Part shown: in pieces, positions 34,571-42,446 of the stretch
Position numbering within the stretch: the stretch's first letter is position 1
Layout: every line of letters begins with the position of its first letter
Assembly: GCA_017483465.1 (NCBI GenBank)
Contig: JAFUWN010000005.1
Location: 1 to 64,000 of the forward strand
Direction: 5' to 3'
Length of the DNA: 64,000 bases
From: Oscillospiraceae bacterium
Lineage (GTDB): Bacteria; Bacillota; Clostridia; Oscillospirales; Ruminococcaceae
Program-made: the position numbers and the translations under genes
Notes under the pieces: generated by a model
Databases searched by the model: none
Seen by the model: the letters and a program-made list of their open reading frames with translations, nothing else
Told to the model about the DNA's origin: nothing

Positions 34571-35935
34571 TCAGCGTTCTGACATAGGAATATAAACCCT
34601 TGGATCTACAATTGCCTTATAAGCCGGACGGATGATTTTATTGGAATTAATCAGTTCTTCAATCCGATGAGCTGACCAGCCTGCAATTCTTGCAATGGCA
34701 AAAATGGGAGTAAATAATTCTTCCGGCAGGCCCAGCATTCTGTAAACAAAACCGCTGTAGAAATCCACATTGGCACAAACGCCCTTGTAAATTTTTCTTT
34801 CCGAGGCAATTACCTCGGAGGCGAGCCGTTCCACACGGGCATACAACTCATACTCTTTTTCACGGTTTTTCTCGACAGATAATTTCTGGACAAAACTTTT
34901 GAACACTCTTGCTCTGGGATCAGAAATCGAATAGACTGCATGTCCCATACCGTAAATCAGACCGGAATGATCAAAGCCCTCTTTATGCAGAAGCGAACGA
35001 AGATATACTTCCAGAGCTTCTTCATCTTCCCAGTCCTTGACATGTTCCATTAGATCATCAAACATCTGGCAGACTTTGATATTGGCTCCGCCGTGCTTAG
35101 GGCCTTTCAGTGAACCTAGAGCCGCCGCAATTGCCGAGTAAGTGTCTGTTCCGGAAGAAGATACCACATGCACTGTAAAAGTAGAGTTATTGCCGCCGCC
35201 GTGTTCTGCATGAAGGACTAAAGCCATATCCAGCAGTTTGGCTTCCAGAGGTGTAAACTTTCCGTCTTCACGCAGCATATATAAAATATTCTCTGCCAAT
35301 GAAAGATTTTTATCCGGCTGACGGATGATCAAACTCTGACCGGCCTTGAAATGATATGCCTGGTATCCATAGACTGAAATCATCGGGAATAAACTGATCA
35401 GAGACAGACACTGCCGCAGTACATTCGGTATCGAAATATCATTTGCTGCACTGTCATAGGAATACAATGTCAGTACACATTTTGCGAGTGTATTCATCAT
35501 ATTATCACTGGGGGCTTTCATAATGACATCTCTTGTAAAAATCGGCGGAAGATTCCGCAGTTCTGCAAGCAGTGCCTGAAAATCTTTCAGTTCCTGTGAG
35601 GCCGGCAGCTGACCGAATAATAATAAATAGATTGTTTCTTCAAATCCAAGGCGATCATCTGCAATAAATCCGGCGACCAGTTCTTCTACATCAATACCTC
35701 TGTAATACAATTTTCCGTCACACGGCACACTGACTCCGTCAACAGTTTTTGAGGCTACTACATTACCGATATTTGTCAGGCCTGCAAGTACGCCCTTTCC
35801 GTTCAAATCCCGCAGACCTCTCTTGACATCATATTTTGTATACAGTTCCGGATTGATCGGGAACTCCTGTTTACAAGTTTCGGCCAGTCTGTCAATCAGC
35901 GGACATGCGGCCTGGGCATAATCATAACGTGCCAT
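34571..35935 (-). CDS. citrate synthase (copy 1)
   Basis: 454 residues. Catalytic regions LHAEHGGGNNSTFT, GPKHGGANIKV, GMGHAVYSISDPRA and AGWSAHRIEE are all kept. Condenses oxaloacetate with acetyl-CoA; 2-methylcitrate synthase is possible from sequence alone. A second, clearly paralogous copy of the same length lies at 61.6-62.9 kb. This copy is monocistronic and shares an intergenic region with tRNA-Pro. Confidence 0.93.
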   Translation of the reverse strand: MARYDYAQAACPLIDRLAETCKQEFPINPELYTKYDVKRGLRDLNGKGVLAGLTNIGNVVASKTVDGVSVPCDGKLYYRGIDVEELVAGFIADDRLGFEETIYLLLFGQLPASQELKDFQALLAELRNLPPIFTRDVIMKAPSDNMMNTLAKCVLTLYSYDSAANDISIPNVLRQCLSLISLFPMISVYGYQAYHFKAGQSLIIRQPDKNLSLAENILYMLREDGKFTPLEAKLLDMALVLHAEHGGGNNSTFTVHVVSSSGTDTYSAIAAALGSLKGPKHGGANIKVCQMFDDLMEHVKDWEDEEALEVYLRSLLHKEGFDHSGLIYGMGHAVYSISDPRARVFKSFVQKLSVEKNREKEYELYARVERLASEVIASERKIYKGVCANVDFYSGFVYRMLGLPEELFTPIFAIARIAGWSAHRIEELINSNKIIRPAYKAIVDPRVYIPMSER

Positions 35936-35997
35936 AATTCTTCATGCTTCCTTTCTTCCTTAGGGAATTATTTTATTTTTTAGAATATATAATTTTA

Positions 35998-36026
35998 ATT
36001 ATATCATATTTTATGAAGAAAGTCAA
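35998..36026 (-). promoter_or_regulatory. promoter of citrate synthase 1
   Basis: Minus-strand TTGACT (36021-36026), 17 bp, TATAAT (35998-36003). Confidence 0.75.
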
Positions 36027-36070
36027 CAAAAACGCAAAAAAAGTTTTTTGAAATTTATGCATTTTACCTC

Positions 36071-36099
36071 TTTACAAATCATAATTTTTGTGCTATAAT
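36071..36099 (+). promoter_or_regulatory. promoter of tRNA-Pro
   Basis: TTTACA (36071-36076), 17 bp, TATAAT (36094-36099). Confidence 0.75.
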
Positions 36100-36131
36100 T
36101 ATATACGTTGAGTCAAGAATATCAAAATTAT

Positions 36132-36208
36132 CGAGGTGTGGCTCAGTTTGGTAGAGCACTACGTTCGGGACGTAGGGGCCGCAGGTTCGAATCCTGTCAC
36201 CTCGACCA
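36132..36208 (+). tRNA. tRNA-Pro(CGG)
   Basis: 77 nt including an encoded CCA. Acceptor CGAGGTG / CACCTCG, anticodon stem CTACG-TTCGGGA-CGTAG with CGG, T arm GCAGGTTCGAATCCTGT. The 3' end is the left attachment repeat of the island. Confidence 0.93.
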
Positions 36209-36250
36209 TATCACAAAGGCTTAGATACGAAAAACCATCGTATCTAAGCC
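36186..36250 (+). repeat. attL: left 65-bp direct repeat of the island
   Basis: Covers the last 23 bases of tRNA-Pro and its terminator (GGCTTAGATACG / CGTATCTAAGCC, then TTTTTT). It recurs at 43055-43119 with a single mismatch. Integration at a tRNA 3' end that regenerates the tRNA is typical for tyrosine integrases. Confidence 0.85.
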
Positions 36251-36329
36251 TTTTTTCTTTTATCTTTGTTTCGGGCAGCAGAAGGAGTTTTCAACAAAAT
36301 GCCAACTCGAAAATGCTAGTCATCCTGTT
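36217..36329 (+). repeat. R1: copy 1 of a 110-bp repeat next to the attachment site
   Basis: The tRNA terminator hairpin plus about 80 bp, reaching into the 3' end of fic. It is similar (about 85% by eye, with gaps) to 37771-37876. The stop codon and last four codons of fic (EQDD) lie within it. Contains GCCAACTCGAAAATGC (36301-36316), a motif seen near both ends of the island. Confidence 0.7.
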
Positions 36330-37530
36330 CAAAAAGCTTATCTGTCTCTTCTAAATTAAGCAGATAGTATTTCTTTCCTTTCTGTATGTTCTGGATTAAC
36401 AGCTGCTGGGGAATTGCTTTTAGTTTACTGCGAACAGTATTTTCTGATAAACTCATTACTTTTATCAGTTCTTCCCTTCCGATACCAATATTGGAAAACA
36501 AAGCAGCCTGAATCAGTAAGTCATAAAGTTCACTGACTGATTTTTGTTCTGCGTTCGGTAGGTTTGGAATCAAATGATAATAATACTCCAGCTTCAGCTT
36601 TTTTTCTGAAAGAGTCTTCCAGAGCTGTTCCATAGAAATGGAGACAATCTCCAGAAATGTTTCTGCAAATGGTGTCAGTTCACCTTTATTGTGTGCATCA
36701 TTGCAGATTCTGAAGGCTTCATAGTATTTTGAAATATTTTCTTTAATCGTATAGGAAAGCCGAAACCCTATCAGTGGATTCAATTGCTCCGAAAGTAGAT
36801 AACTACTGATGAAACGGCTGGTTCTGCCGTTTCCGTCATAAAACGGATGAATATATCCAAACAGATAATGAAATATCGCAATCCTGATAAAAATATCAAT
36901 ACTGTCCTGATTCAGAACAGAAAGACTTTGTTCCATAGTCTGAATGATTTTACTTTCTGGATACAAGCCCTTATGAAGAATTTTCTGAGCAGGTGACTGT
37001 ACTTCCACGCCGTCTTTTCGGAAAATTTGACCGTCGGGAAGATGGTCAGGAGCAGCTGCTTTGATTTCTTCATAGAAAATATCATCATAGACTTTACGAA
37101 TGTCTTGACAGGTCTGAAACATCAGTTTTTTCCCCTGCATGAGCGTATAATATTTTGTAACCAGTCCGACAAATCTGTCTCTTTTTGAATTGGCTGACAA
37201 GTCCTGTAAAATTTCTCCGATTTCCTTACGGGTACTGTGAACGCCTTCAATATTGTTTGTCAGAAGAATTTCATCAATTAGACAACGTTCAGCGAACTGA
37301 TTAATTGCAATACCTGGAAGAGAAGCAGATAAAGTATTTATTTTTTTGTCGGTACGTTCAATCGCAATAATTTTCCGATAGACTTCAGGTGTCTGACAGA
37401 TAAAAGCTTGATTTTCCCCAATCATTACAGGCAAATGCAATGTATCTTCATCCTGAAAACGATGCTGGTATTCCTCTTTATAAATACCAGAACCCATATG
37501 AAACAGTGTTTTCAATGTTTTTCTTGCCAT
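36316..37530 (-). CDS. Fic/DOC-family protein (probable AMPylase)
   Basis: 404 residues from ATG 37530 (AGGTGG before it). The catalytic Fic loop is complete, HPFYDGNGRTSRF (about 234-246). An inhibitory motif of the [S/T]xxxE[G/N] type is present upstream, LTNNIEG (about 97-103), so activity is probably autoinhibited. A C-terminal winged-helix-like region (SENTVRSKLKAIPQQLLIQN) may bind DNA. Such proteins transfer AMP or another nucleotide group to target proteins and can act as toxins. Located inside the left end of the island, behind three operator-like palindromes. Confidence 0.9.
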   Translation of the reverse strand: MARKTLKTLFHMGSGIYKEEYQHRFQDEDTLHLPVMIGENQAFICQTPEVYRKIIAIERTDKKINTLSASLPGIAINQFAERCLIDEILLTNNIEGVHSTRKEIGEILQDLSANSKRDRFVGLVTKYYTLMQGKKLMFQTCQDIRKVYDDIFYEEIKAAAPDHLPDGQIFRKDGVEVQSPAQKILHKGLYPESKIIQTMEQSLSVLNQDSIDIFIRIAIFHYLFGYIHPFYDGNGRTSRFISSYLLSEQLNPLIGFRLSYTIKENISKYYEAFRICNDAHNKGELTPFAETFLEIVSISMEQLWKTLSEKKLKLEYYYHLIPNLPNAEQKSVSELYDLLIQAALFSNIGIGREELIKVMSLSENTVRSKLKAIPQQLLIQNIQKGKKYYLLNLEETDKLFEQDD

Positions 37531-37558
37531 GCTAACCACCTCATGTTTATAGTATAAA

Positions 37559-37691
37559 AAACGCAATCTTAATTATACATTGTGGATGTTTTATGGTTCG
37601 GTACTTTGTAAAACGCAAAAATAGCGTTGATTTGCGTTTAAGAATCGTAAGTATAACTTGTAAAACGCAAAAGCAATAGAAATTTGCGTTT
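37559..37691 (+). promoter_or_regulatory. three evenly spaced operator palindromes upstream of fic
   Basis: Two perfect copies of AAACGCAAA-N11-TTTGCGTTT (37611-37639, 37663-37691) and a degenerate third (37559-37587; AAACGCAAT-N11-ATTGTGGAT). Their centres lie at 37573, 37625 and 37677, exactly 52 bp apart, close to five helical turns. All lie between the fic promoter and its start codon. Confidence 0.7.
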
Positions 37692-37700
37692 CTTATATTG

Positions 37701-37729
37701 ATTATATCATAGACTTCCTCAAAAGTCAA
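37701..37729 (-). promoter_or_regulatory. promoter of fic
   Basis: Minus-strand TTGACT (37724-37729), 17 bp, TATAAT (37701-37706). Transcription should start near 37694 and enter the first palindrome within a few bases. Confidence 0.7.
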
Positions 37730-37770
37730 CCTATTTGCAGATACGATTCTAAAAAATAAAGAATGATACG

Positions 37771-37876
37771 GCTTAGATACAAATAGCATCGTATCTAAGC
37801 CGTTTTCATCAATGTCTCGGACAGCAGAAGGGATTCATCAAAACGCTAACTCGAAAATGTTAGTCATCCTGTTCAA
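37771..37876 (+). repeat. R2: copy 2 of the 110-bp repeat, next to the integrase
   Basis: Repeats R1: terminator hairpin, GGACAGCAGAAG, GCTAACTCGAAAATGT (37845-37860) and TAGTCATCCTGTTCAA. It lacks the tRNA part. It lies directly after the integrase gene, where an attachment site would be in a simple element. Confidence 0.7.
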
Positions 37877-37905
37877 TAATGCTGTTCCAGTAGTTATCCA
37901 TAAGA

Positions 37906-38889
37906 CTATCTGCTGTCGAAAGTCTCCTGATAAACATTTCTGTATACATCGGGTGTACTCCAGTCGCCCATTTCCATTGCATACTTTTCGGGAACGTTTA
38001 ACATAGCAGCAGTACTTGCAAAGATGTGACGGCAATCGTGAAAACGAATATCTTCAATTCCGTTCGCTCGGAGCAGCTTTTTGAAACGCTTGCGAATCGT
38101 ATTGGGTGTTACATTTAGAATGCGGTCAGTATCTTTCTGATGAGGAATGGTTTCAATCAATTTGCAGATATGCGGAGGCAGGTTCACACTGCGAACACTC
38201 TTTTCAGTCTTACAGTGGTCTACCTCTGCCCAGCCTTCATCTGCTTTGACAATTTCACGACGAATATAGATACAATGATGAACAGTATCTACATCTCTGA
38301 ACTGTAAGCCTGCTACTTCTCCGATACGAAGGGACAGCCACATTGCTAATAAAACGGGTAATTCACTCTCTGTTCCTTTGACAATGCGATAAACTTCATC
38401 GGCTGTAGGCAGTTTACGCTCTTTGACTTCTTTTTTAGGGAGTCTAATGCTGGAGAGTCTGAGTGTTATGTCATTGGCGTTCAAAACAGCTCTCAGGAAG
38501 CCATAGGCGTTCTTAATAGATTTATGACTTAATCTTCTTGCCTCCATGTTAATTGCCATCTGAATGTCCTTAGCGGTCAGTTCCTCAATTTTGATGTCCA
38601 TGATGTATTGCAGTCTGTTCCGAGTAATCTCTCTGTAGTTGCAAAGTGTAGTCGGTTCTAATACTTTGCTTCTGCTGTCGATAAAGTCGAGCATAGCTTC
38701 TTTAACGGTATAGGGAATGCGTGCTTCTTCTGCTCTGTGATTAAGCCATTTCTGTGCTTTAACAATAACCTCTTCGGGGGTGTTGCCTGTAATCTTAGCT
38801 TTCTTTCTGTGGTGACCGCATCCCTCGGAAACCCATGTGACATAGCTGCCGCTGTCAGTCTGAGTGATGTTGAAGTTTTTCTTCTTCAT
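37906..38889 (-). CDS. tyrosine recombinase / integrase of the island
   Basis: 327 residues. Core-binding domain (about 58-150), then a catalytic domain with arginine in WLSLRIGEVAGL, the HDCRH box, a GDWS segment and the nucleophile tyrosine in YRNVYQETF. The frame stops early. Shifting the frame right after FDSR gives MDNYWNSIIEQDD and a stop at 37862, which looks like the original tail, so a one-base loss probably removed about 16 residues. The catalytic set is retained, so activity may remain. It should catalyse excision and integration at tRNA-Pro. Confidence 0.88.
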   Translation of the reverse strand: MKKKNFNITQTDSGSYVTWVSEGCGHHRKKAKITGNTPEEVIVKAQKWLNHRAEEARIPYTVKEAMLDFIDSRSKVLEPTTLCNYREITRNRLQYIMDIKIEELTAKDIQMAINMEARRLSHKSIKNAYGFLRAVLNANDITLRLSSIRLPKKEVKERKLPTADEVYRIVKGTESELPVLLAMWLSLRIGEVAGLQFRDVDTVHHCIYIRREIVKADEGWAEVDHCKTEKSVRSVNLPPHICKLIETIPHQKDTDRILNVTPNTIRKRFKKLLRANGIEDIRFHDCRHIFASTAAMLNVPEKYAMEMGDWSTPDVYRNVYQETFDSR

Positions 38890-38894
38890 AAATT

Positions 38895-39366
38895 TTCTCC
38901 TTTCAAAAATAAGGACAGGCTTTCTGTTGATGAATCAAAGAAAAAATGGAGTAGTACAGAAGATATTGTAAAGACAATAGGTGTAGAGATACCCTCGTTG
39001 GTGTTAACAATCATACTGGTTAAATTTAGGGTACTTCCTGGCATTTCAGCCTCCAACAACATAGAATTTATATTATCTTTAATATTTTCATCGGGTATTC
39101 TTTTATACTTTTTTCTATCTCTTTCTGTATTTGATGCTCCATTCTCAGCTATTGCTTTAATCTATTATTCCATAAAATCAAATCCTGAAAAAGCCAAACA
39201 TTATGCAATAGAAATGGCAATATCTCTTTTACTAGGGGTGGTATCATTTGTTTTACTTACAATAGATAAGTATATGCAGATGATGCTTAATATCATTTTA
39301 TTAATCATTGTAGGGATTATTGGACTTTTGGGTGACAAAGACAAGAAAGAAAACAAGGAGAAGTGA
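38895..39366 (+). pseudogene. 5'-truncated membrane protein gene
   Basis: An open frame runs from the antisense strand of the integrase into three or four hydrophobic segments (SLVLTIILVKFRVLPGIS, LLGVVSFVLLTIDKYMQMML) and ends KDKKENKEK. No ATG with a ribosome site exists in this frame downstream of the integrase; only weak TTG/GTG codons near 38998. It therefore looks like the C-terminal part of a membrane protein cut by the integrase end, possibly a zinc-ribbon type like its neighbours. Confidence 0.45.
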
Positions 39367-39368
39367 CT

Positions 39369-39890
39369 ATGTTTTGTAAGAATTGTGGAAGGGAACTTGA
39401 TGATGGTGTTAAATTCTGCGATGGATGCGGCTCACCCGTGAATTATGATAACAATGTCATAGCACAAGAATCACCCGTCACATCGACAGAATCCATTGTG
39501 AAAGCGAATTTTCCATTTAAGAAGATTATAATACCTGTAGCTGGTGTTATCGGTGTACTTGTACTTCTATTTATCATAGGAGTGATGACTTCCCCTTCAT
39601 TGACCGTAGAAGAGGTAAAGAAATCTCAGTTGAATGGATACAACACGATTACTATCGGAAAAGCCTTCGACCACTATTTTGATAACACTTCATGGGAAGA
39701 TTTCAATTCAGAAGAAGGTCTGGGCGTTGTGGAATTTAAGGGTGAGTGTAAGTATGGTCTGTATGACCCGTATGATGCTACTGTTACGATTCAGTTTGTG
39801 CGTGACCCTGATGTGGATGATGATTCTTTTTACATATACAGTATCTGGCTCAGTATCATGTATAAGGAAGATTGTATGAAGTACTGTTAA
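39369..39890 (+). CDS. zinc-ribbon single-span membrane protein (frameshifted tail)
   Basis: 173 residues from ATG 39369 (AAGGAG 8 bases before). N-terminal zinc ribbon CKNCGRELDDGVKFCDGCG, one membrane helix (about 55-77) and an outside domain. The frame stops at MKYC. In the +1 frame the sequence reads on as VLLSDYAVDYFIETVYNGNT and ends at 39964, so the natural C-terminus appears to have been lost by a frameshift. Overlaps the preceding frame by a few bases. Function unknown. Confidence 0.7.
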   Translation: MFCKNCGRELDDGVKFCDGCGSPVNYDNNVIAQESPVTSTESIVKANFPFKKIIIPVAGVIGVLVLLFIIGVMTSPSLTVEEVKKSQLNGYNTITIGKAFDHYFDNTSWEDFNSEEGLGVVEFKGECKYGLYDPYDATVTIQFVRDPDVDDDSFYIYSIWLSIMYKEDCMKYC

Positions 39891-39996
39891 GCGACTATGC
39901 CGTTGATTACTTTATAGAGACAGTGTATAATGGGAATACTCTAAATGATAATATATTCGGTTAATACGATAAAATTTTAGTATAAAGAGGAAAGTT

Positions 39997-40350
39997 ATGT
40001 TTTGTAAGTATTGTGGTTCTGAGATAGAGGATAATGTAAGATTCTGTCCTAAATGTGGAAAACCAGTTGAACAGCCAGCGGTTCAAAGGATGGATAACAA
40101 CATTTATGGAGCAAATGAAACAAATGTGGGGAACAAGACCTTTTATGCAAATGCTTCATTCTGGCTGGCTGTGGCTGGGATTCCATTAAGCCTTTTTTGT
40201 GGAATAGGCTTGTTTTTAGGTTTCCCAGCAGCAATATTGGGCTTCATGGCTGTCAAAAACAAAGAAAGCAATTCTACAATGGCATGGCTGGGACTATTTA
40301 TTGGTGCTGCTGAGGCATTGTTTGTCATTGTAGCATTTATGTCCGATTAA
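39997..40350 (+). CDS. zinc-ribbon protein with two membrane helices (DUF4190-like)
   Basis: 117 residues. Zinc ribbon CKYCGSEIEDNVRFCPKCG at 3-21, a linker, then two helices (SFWLAVAGIPLSLFCGIGLF and MAWLGLFIGAAEALFVIVAF) separated by AVKNKESNS, as in DUF4190 proteins. RBS AGAGGAAAG before the ATG. Second of three zinc-ribbon membrane proteins in a row. Confidence 0.75.
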   Translation: MFCKYCGSEIEDNVRFCPKCGKPVEQPAVQRMDNNIYGANETNVGNKTFYANASFWLAVAGIPLSLFCGIGLFLGFPAAILGFMAVKNKESNSTMAWLGLFIGAAEALFVIVAFMSD

Positions 40351-40371
40351 TGAAAGTAGCTGGTGAAAGGT

Positions 40372-41220
40372 ATGTTTTGTGAAAAATGTGGGCGTGAACT
40401 CGAAGAAAACGCTAAATTCTGCGATAAGTGTGGTGTGCCTGTAGCTCAGGATATTCTTCTGCCTTCATCTGAAGATGAAGAGACAGCAAGCAGATCGCAT
40501 AAAGCAGTACTGATGATAGTAGCAGCGATAGCTGGAGGGCTTGCAGGAATATTGATAGTTCCGTATCTGATAGGTGTATTAAGTACACAGAATCGTCCTT
40601 TGAAAGATGATACAGATATTTCTATGGAGGAGACAACAAATTATCAGTATCAAAATAAGATGACCGAAACCGTTTCAAATCCTGATGAACGGGCTAAATT
40701 GCAGAAAAAGAATCAAAGCAAATCGTCCTCAAAGGATATTGAACCCACTGCACAGCATTTAGATACCGTTGAAGATTGTTATCTGGTTAACTTTCTTGGA
40801 AAGAGCGTAGGAGAGGTGATGGAAGTACTTGGTGAACCTTATAAGGCTATACGGGGATATTTAGGCGGCGGCGGAAACGATACCGGATATGAATATGCAA
40901 AAGGTGATATTGTTTTCATTACATTATTCTTTTCCGAAGAGGACTTCTACTTTGATGACAGAGATGCCATTGTAAACTATATCTATATGTATCGTGGAAA
41001 TGTGGATGAGTATGTAAGAATAGGTATGTCTTATAATCAGATAAATGAATTCTATTCTCTGAGCGACTACAGCTATAGTGAGCTTGAGGATAATTATACA
41101 GCTACAGCAGAATTTGCACATAATGGATGCAATTGTGTTCTGCTCCTCAAAAGTTATGATGGTAATAAAACAACATCTGTGAATGAAATGATTTTAATCG
41201 CCAAAGATGTTTATAATTGA
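40372..41220 (+). CDS. zinc-ribbon single-span membrane protein with large outside domain
   Basis: 282 residues from ATG 40372, aligned with the MFC start of its paralogues; a GTG at 40363 is the alternative. Zinc ribbon CEKCGRELEENAKFCDKCG, one membrane helix (about 43-66), a polar Ser/Lys linker, and a C-terminal domain (about 130-282) with LGKSVGEVMEVLGEPYKAIR and GYEYAKGDIVFITLFF. The outside domain has the SmpA/BLIP-like feel (xxVxxxLGEP) but this is tentative. Confidence 0.7.
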   Translation: MFCEKCGRELEENAKFCDKCGVPVAQDILLPSSEDEETASRSHKAVLMIVAAIAGGLAGILIVPYLIGVLSTQNRPLKDDTDISMEETTNYQYQNKMTETVSNPDERAKLQKKNQSKSSSKDIEPTAQHLDTVEDCYLVNFLGKSVGEVMEVLGEPYKAIRGYLGGGGNDTGYEYAKGDIVFITLFFSEEDFYFDDRDAIVNYIYMYRGNVDEYVRIGMSYNQINEFYSLSDYSYSELEDNYTATAEFAHNGCNCVLLLKSYDGNKTTSVNEMILIAKDVYN

Positions 41221-41282
41221 CAGATATAAGATTCTATAGATGATGGAGGAGTAAAATAAAAGAGAATCTTAGTCAAAAACAT

Positions 41283-41311
41283 TTGACATCTTCCCTGTTT
41301 TATGTTATACT
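41283..41311 (+). promoter_or_regulatory. promoter of the ATPase/ExK gene pair
   Basis: TTGACA (41283-41288), 17 bp, TATACT (41306-41311). Confidence 0.7.
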
Positions 41312-41399
41312 ATGAATAGAAACTGATAAGAGCATCTTTTGAAAAGAAAGTGGCTTTAAGTCGATGAAAGGTTTACAATAATTGAAGGCAGGTGATAAC

Positions 41400-42446
41400 A
41401 TGTCTCAAATCACCAACGAGGCGAAACAAATCGCATCCGTTGATATCAAGAATCTTGGAGTAATTTCAGAATTCGCATGTGATTCTCTCTCGAAAATCAA
41501 TCTGATTATAGGTGGAAACGGTTCTGGGAAAACGTTCTTGCTAAAAGCTTTATACTCAGCTATAAAGACCGTGGAGGAATATCACAGAGGCGATGACATC
41601 CGAAGTGCTAATGATATTCTTGCAGAGAAGCTCAGATGGACATTTCAGGTAGATAAAATCGGAGATATCGTCTCCAGAAGCACAAGTGAACCATATACTT
41701 TTTCGATTGGAACGGATGAAGCCTCATCTATGAGCTATCGCTTTTCCAGAGATGCTGCTTCTAAAATTACAAGCTTACAGAATAATATGAAGCGGTCTGA
41801 TTTGAATTCAATTTTCATTCCTGCGAAAGAGATTTTATCACTGTACAGCATTATCCTGAAAAGTCGTGAAATTGACCGTTCATTTGGATTTGATGACACC
41901 TATTATGACCTTGCCAAAGCTCTGCGTGTCTCTCCTACAAGGGGAAGAAAACTCGCTGCCTTTGAAAAATCCAGAAAGCAGTTGGTTTCTATCATTGACG
42001 GTAAAATCGACTTGGATGAGACTACAAATCGCTGGTATTATAAGAACAGCAGCAAGCAAAAGTTCAGTATTGGCGGAACATCGGAAGGCATCAAGAAAAT
42101 TGCTATCCTTGACAGACTCTTTGCAAATGGATATTTAGGCAGTCAGTCGATTCTTTTTATTGATGAACTAGAATCTGCCCTTCATCCAAGTGCTGTTTCT
42201 GATGTTGTGGATATGTTGTTCGATATTGCACAGAATTCCGACATTCAACTTTTCATTGCAAGCCATTCTTATTTTGTGATTAAGAAACTGTGTTTGCTTG
42301 CGAGAACAAATCAGGAAGATGTGACTTGTATTTCTATGGAAAACGATACTGTCAGAACCAACAATCTGCGTGAAGGAATGCCTGAAAATTCAATCATAAA
42401 CGAATCCATAAGACTTTATGAACAAGAAGTGGAACAGGTGCTGTAA
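41400..42446 (+). CDS. ABC-type AAA ATPase (AAA_15/21, OLD-like)
   Basis: 348 residues from ATG 41400. Walker A GGNGSGKTFLLKAL (39-52), signature-like SIGGTSEGIKK, Walker B SILFIDELESALHP and the H-loop IASHSYFV: the full set of the SMC/RecF/OLD-type ATPases common in phage-defence and abortive-infection pairs. No nuclease domain is fused. Its stop codon shares one base with the ATG of the next gene, so the two products are probably made in fixed ratio and work together. Confidence 0.85.
   Translation: MSQITNEAKQIASVDIKNLGVISEFACDSLSKINLIIGGNGSGKTFLLKALYSAIKTVEEYHRGDDIRSANDILAEKLRWTFQVDKIGDIVSRSTSEPYTFSIGTDEASSMSYRFSRDAASKITSLQNNMKRSDLNSIFIPAKEILSLYSIILKSREIDRSFGFDDTYYDLAKALRVSPTRGRKLAAFEKSRKQLVSIIDGKIDLDETTNRWYYKNSSKQKFSIGGTSEGIKKIAILDRLFANGYLGSQSILFIDELESALHPSAVSDVVDMLFDIAQNSDIQLFIASHSYFVIKKLCLLARTNQEDVTCISMENDTVRTNNLREGMPENSIINESIRLYEQEVEQVL

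Noticed and set aside
37547..37789. 80-codon frame upstream of fic
   Set aside because: It reads through the operator palindromes and promoter; no ribosome site.
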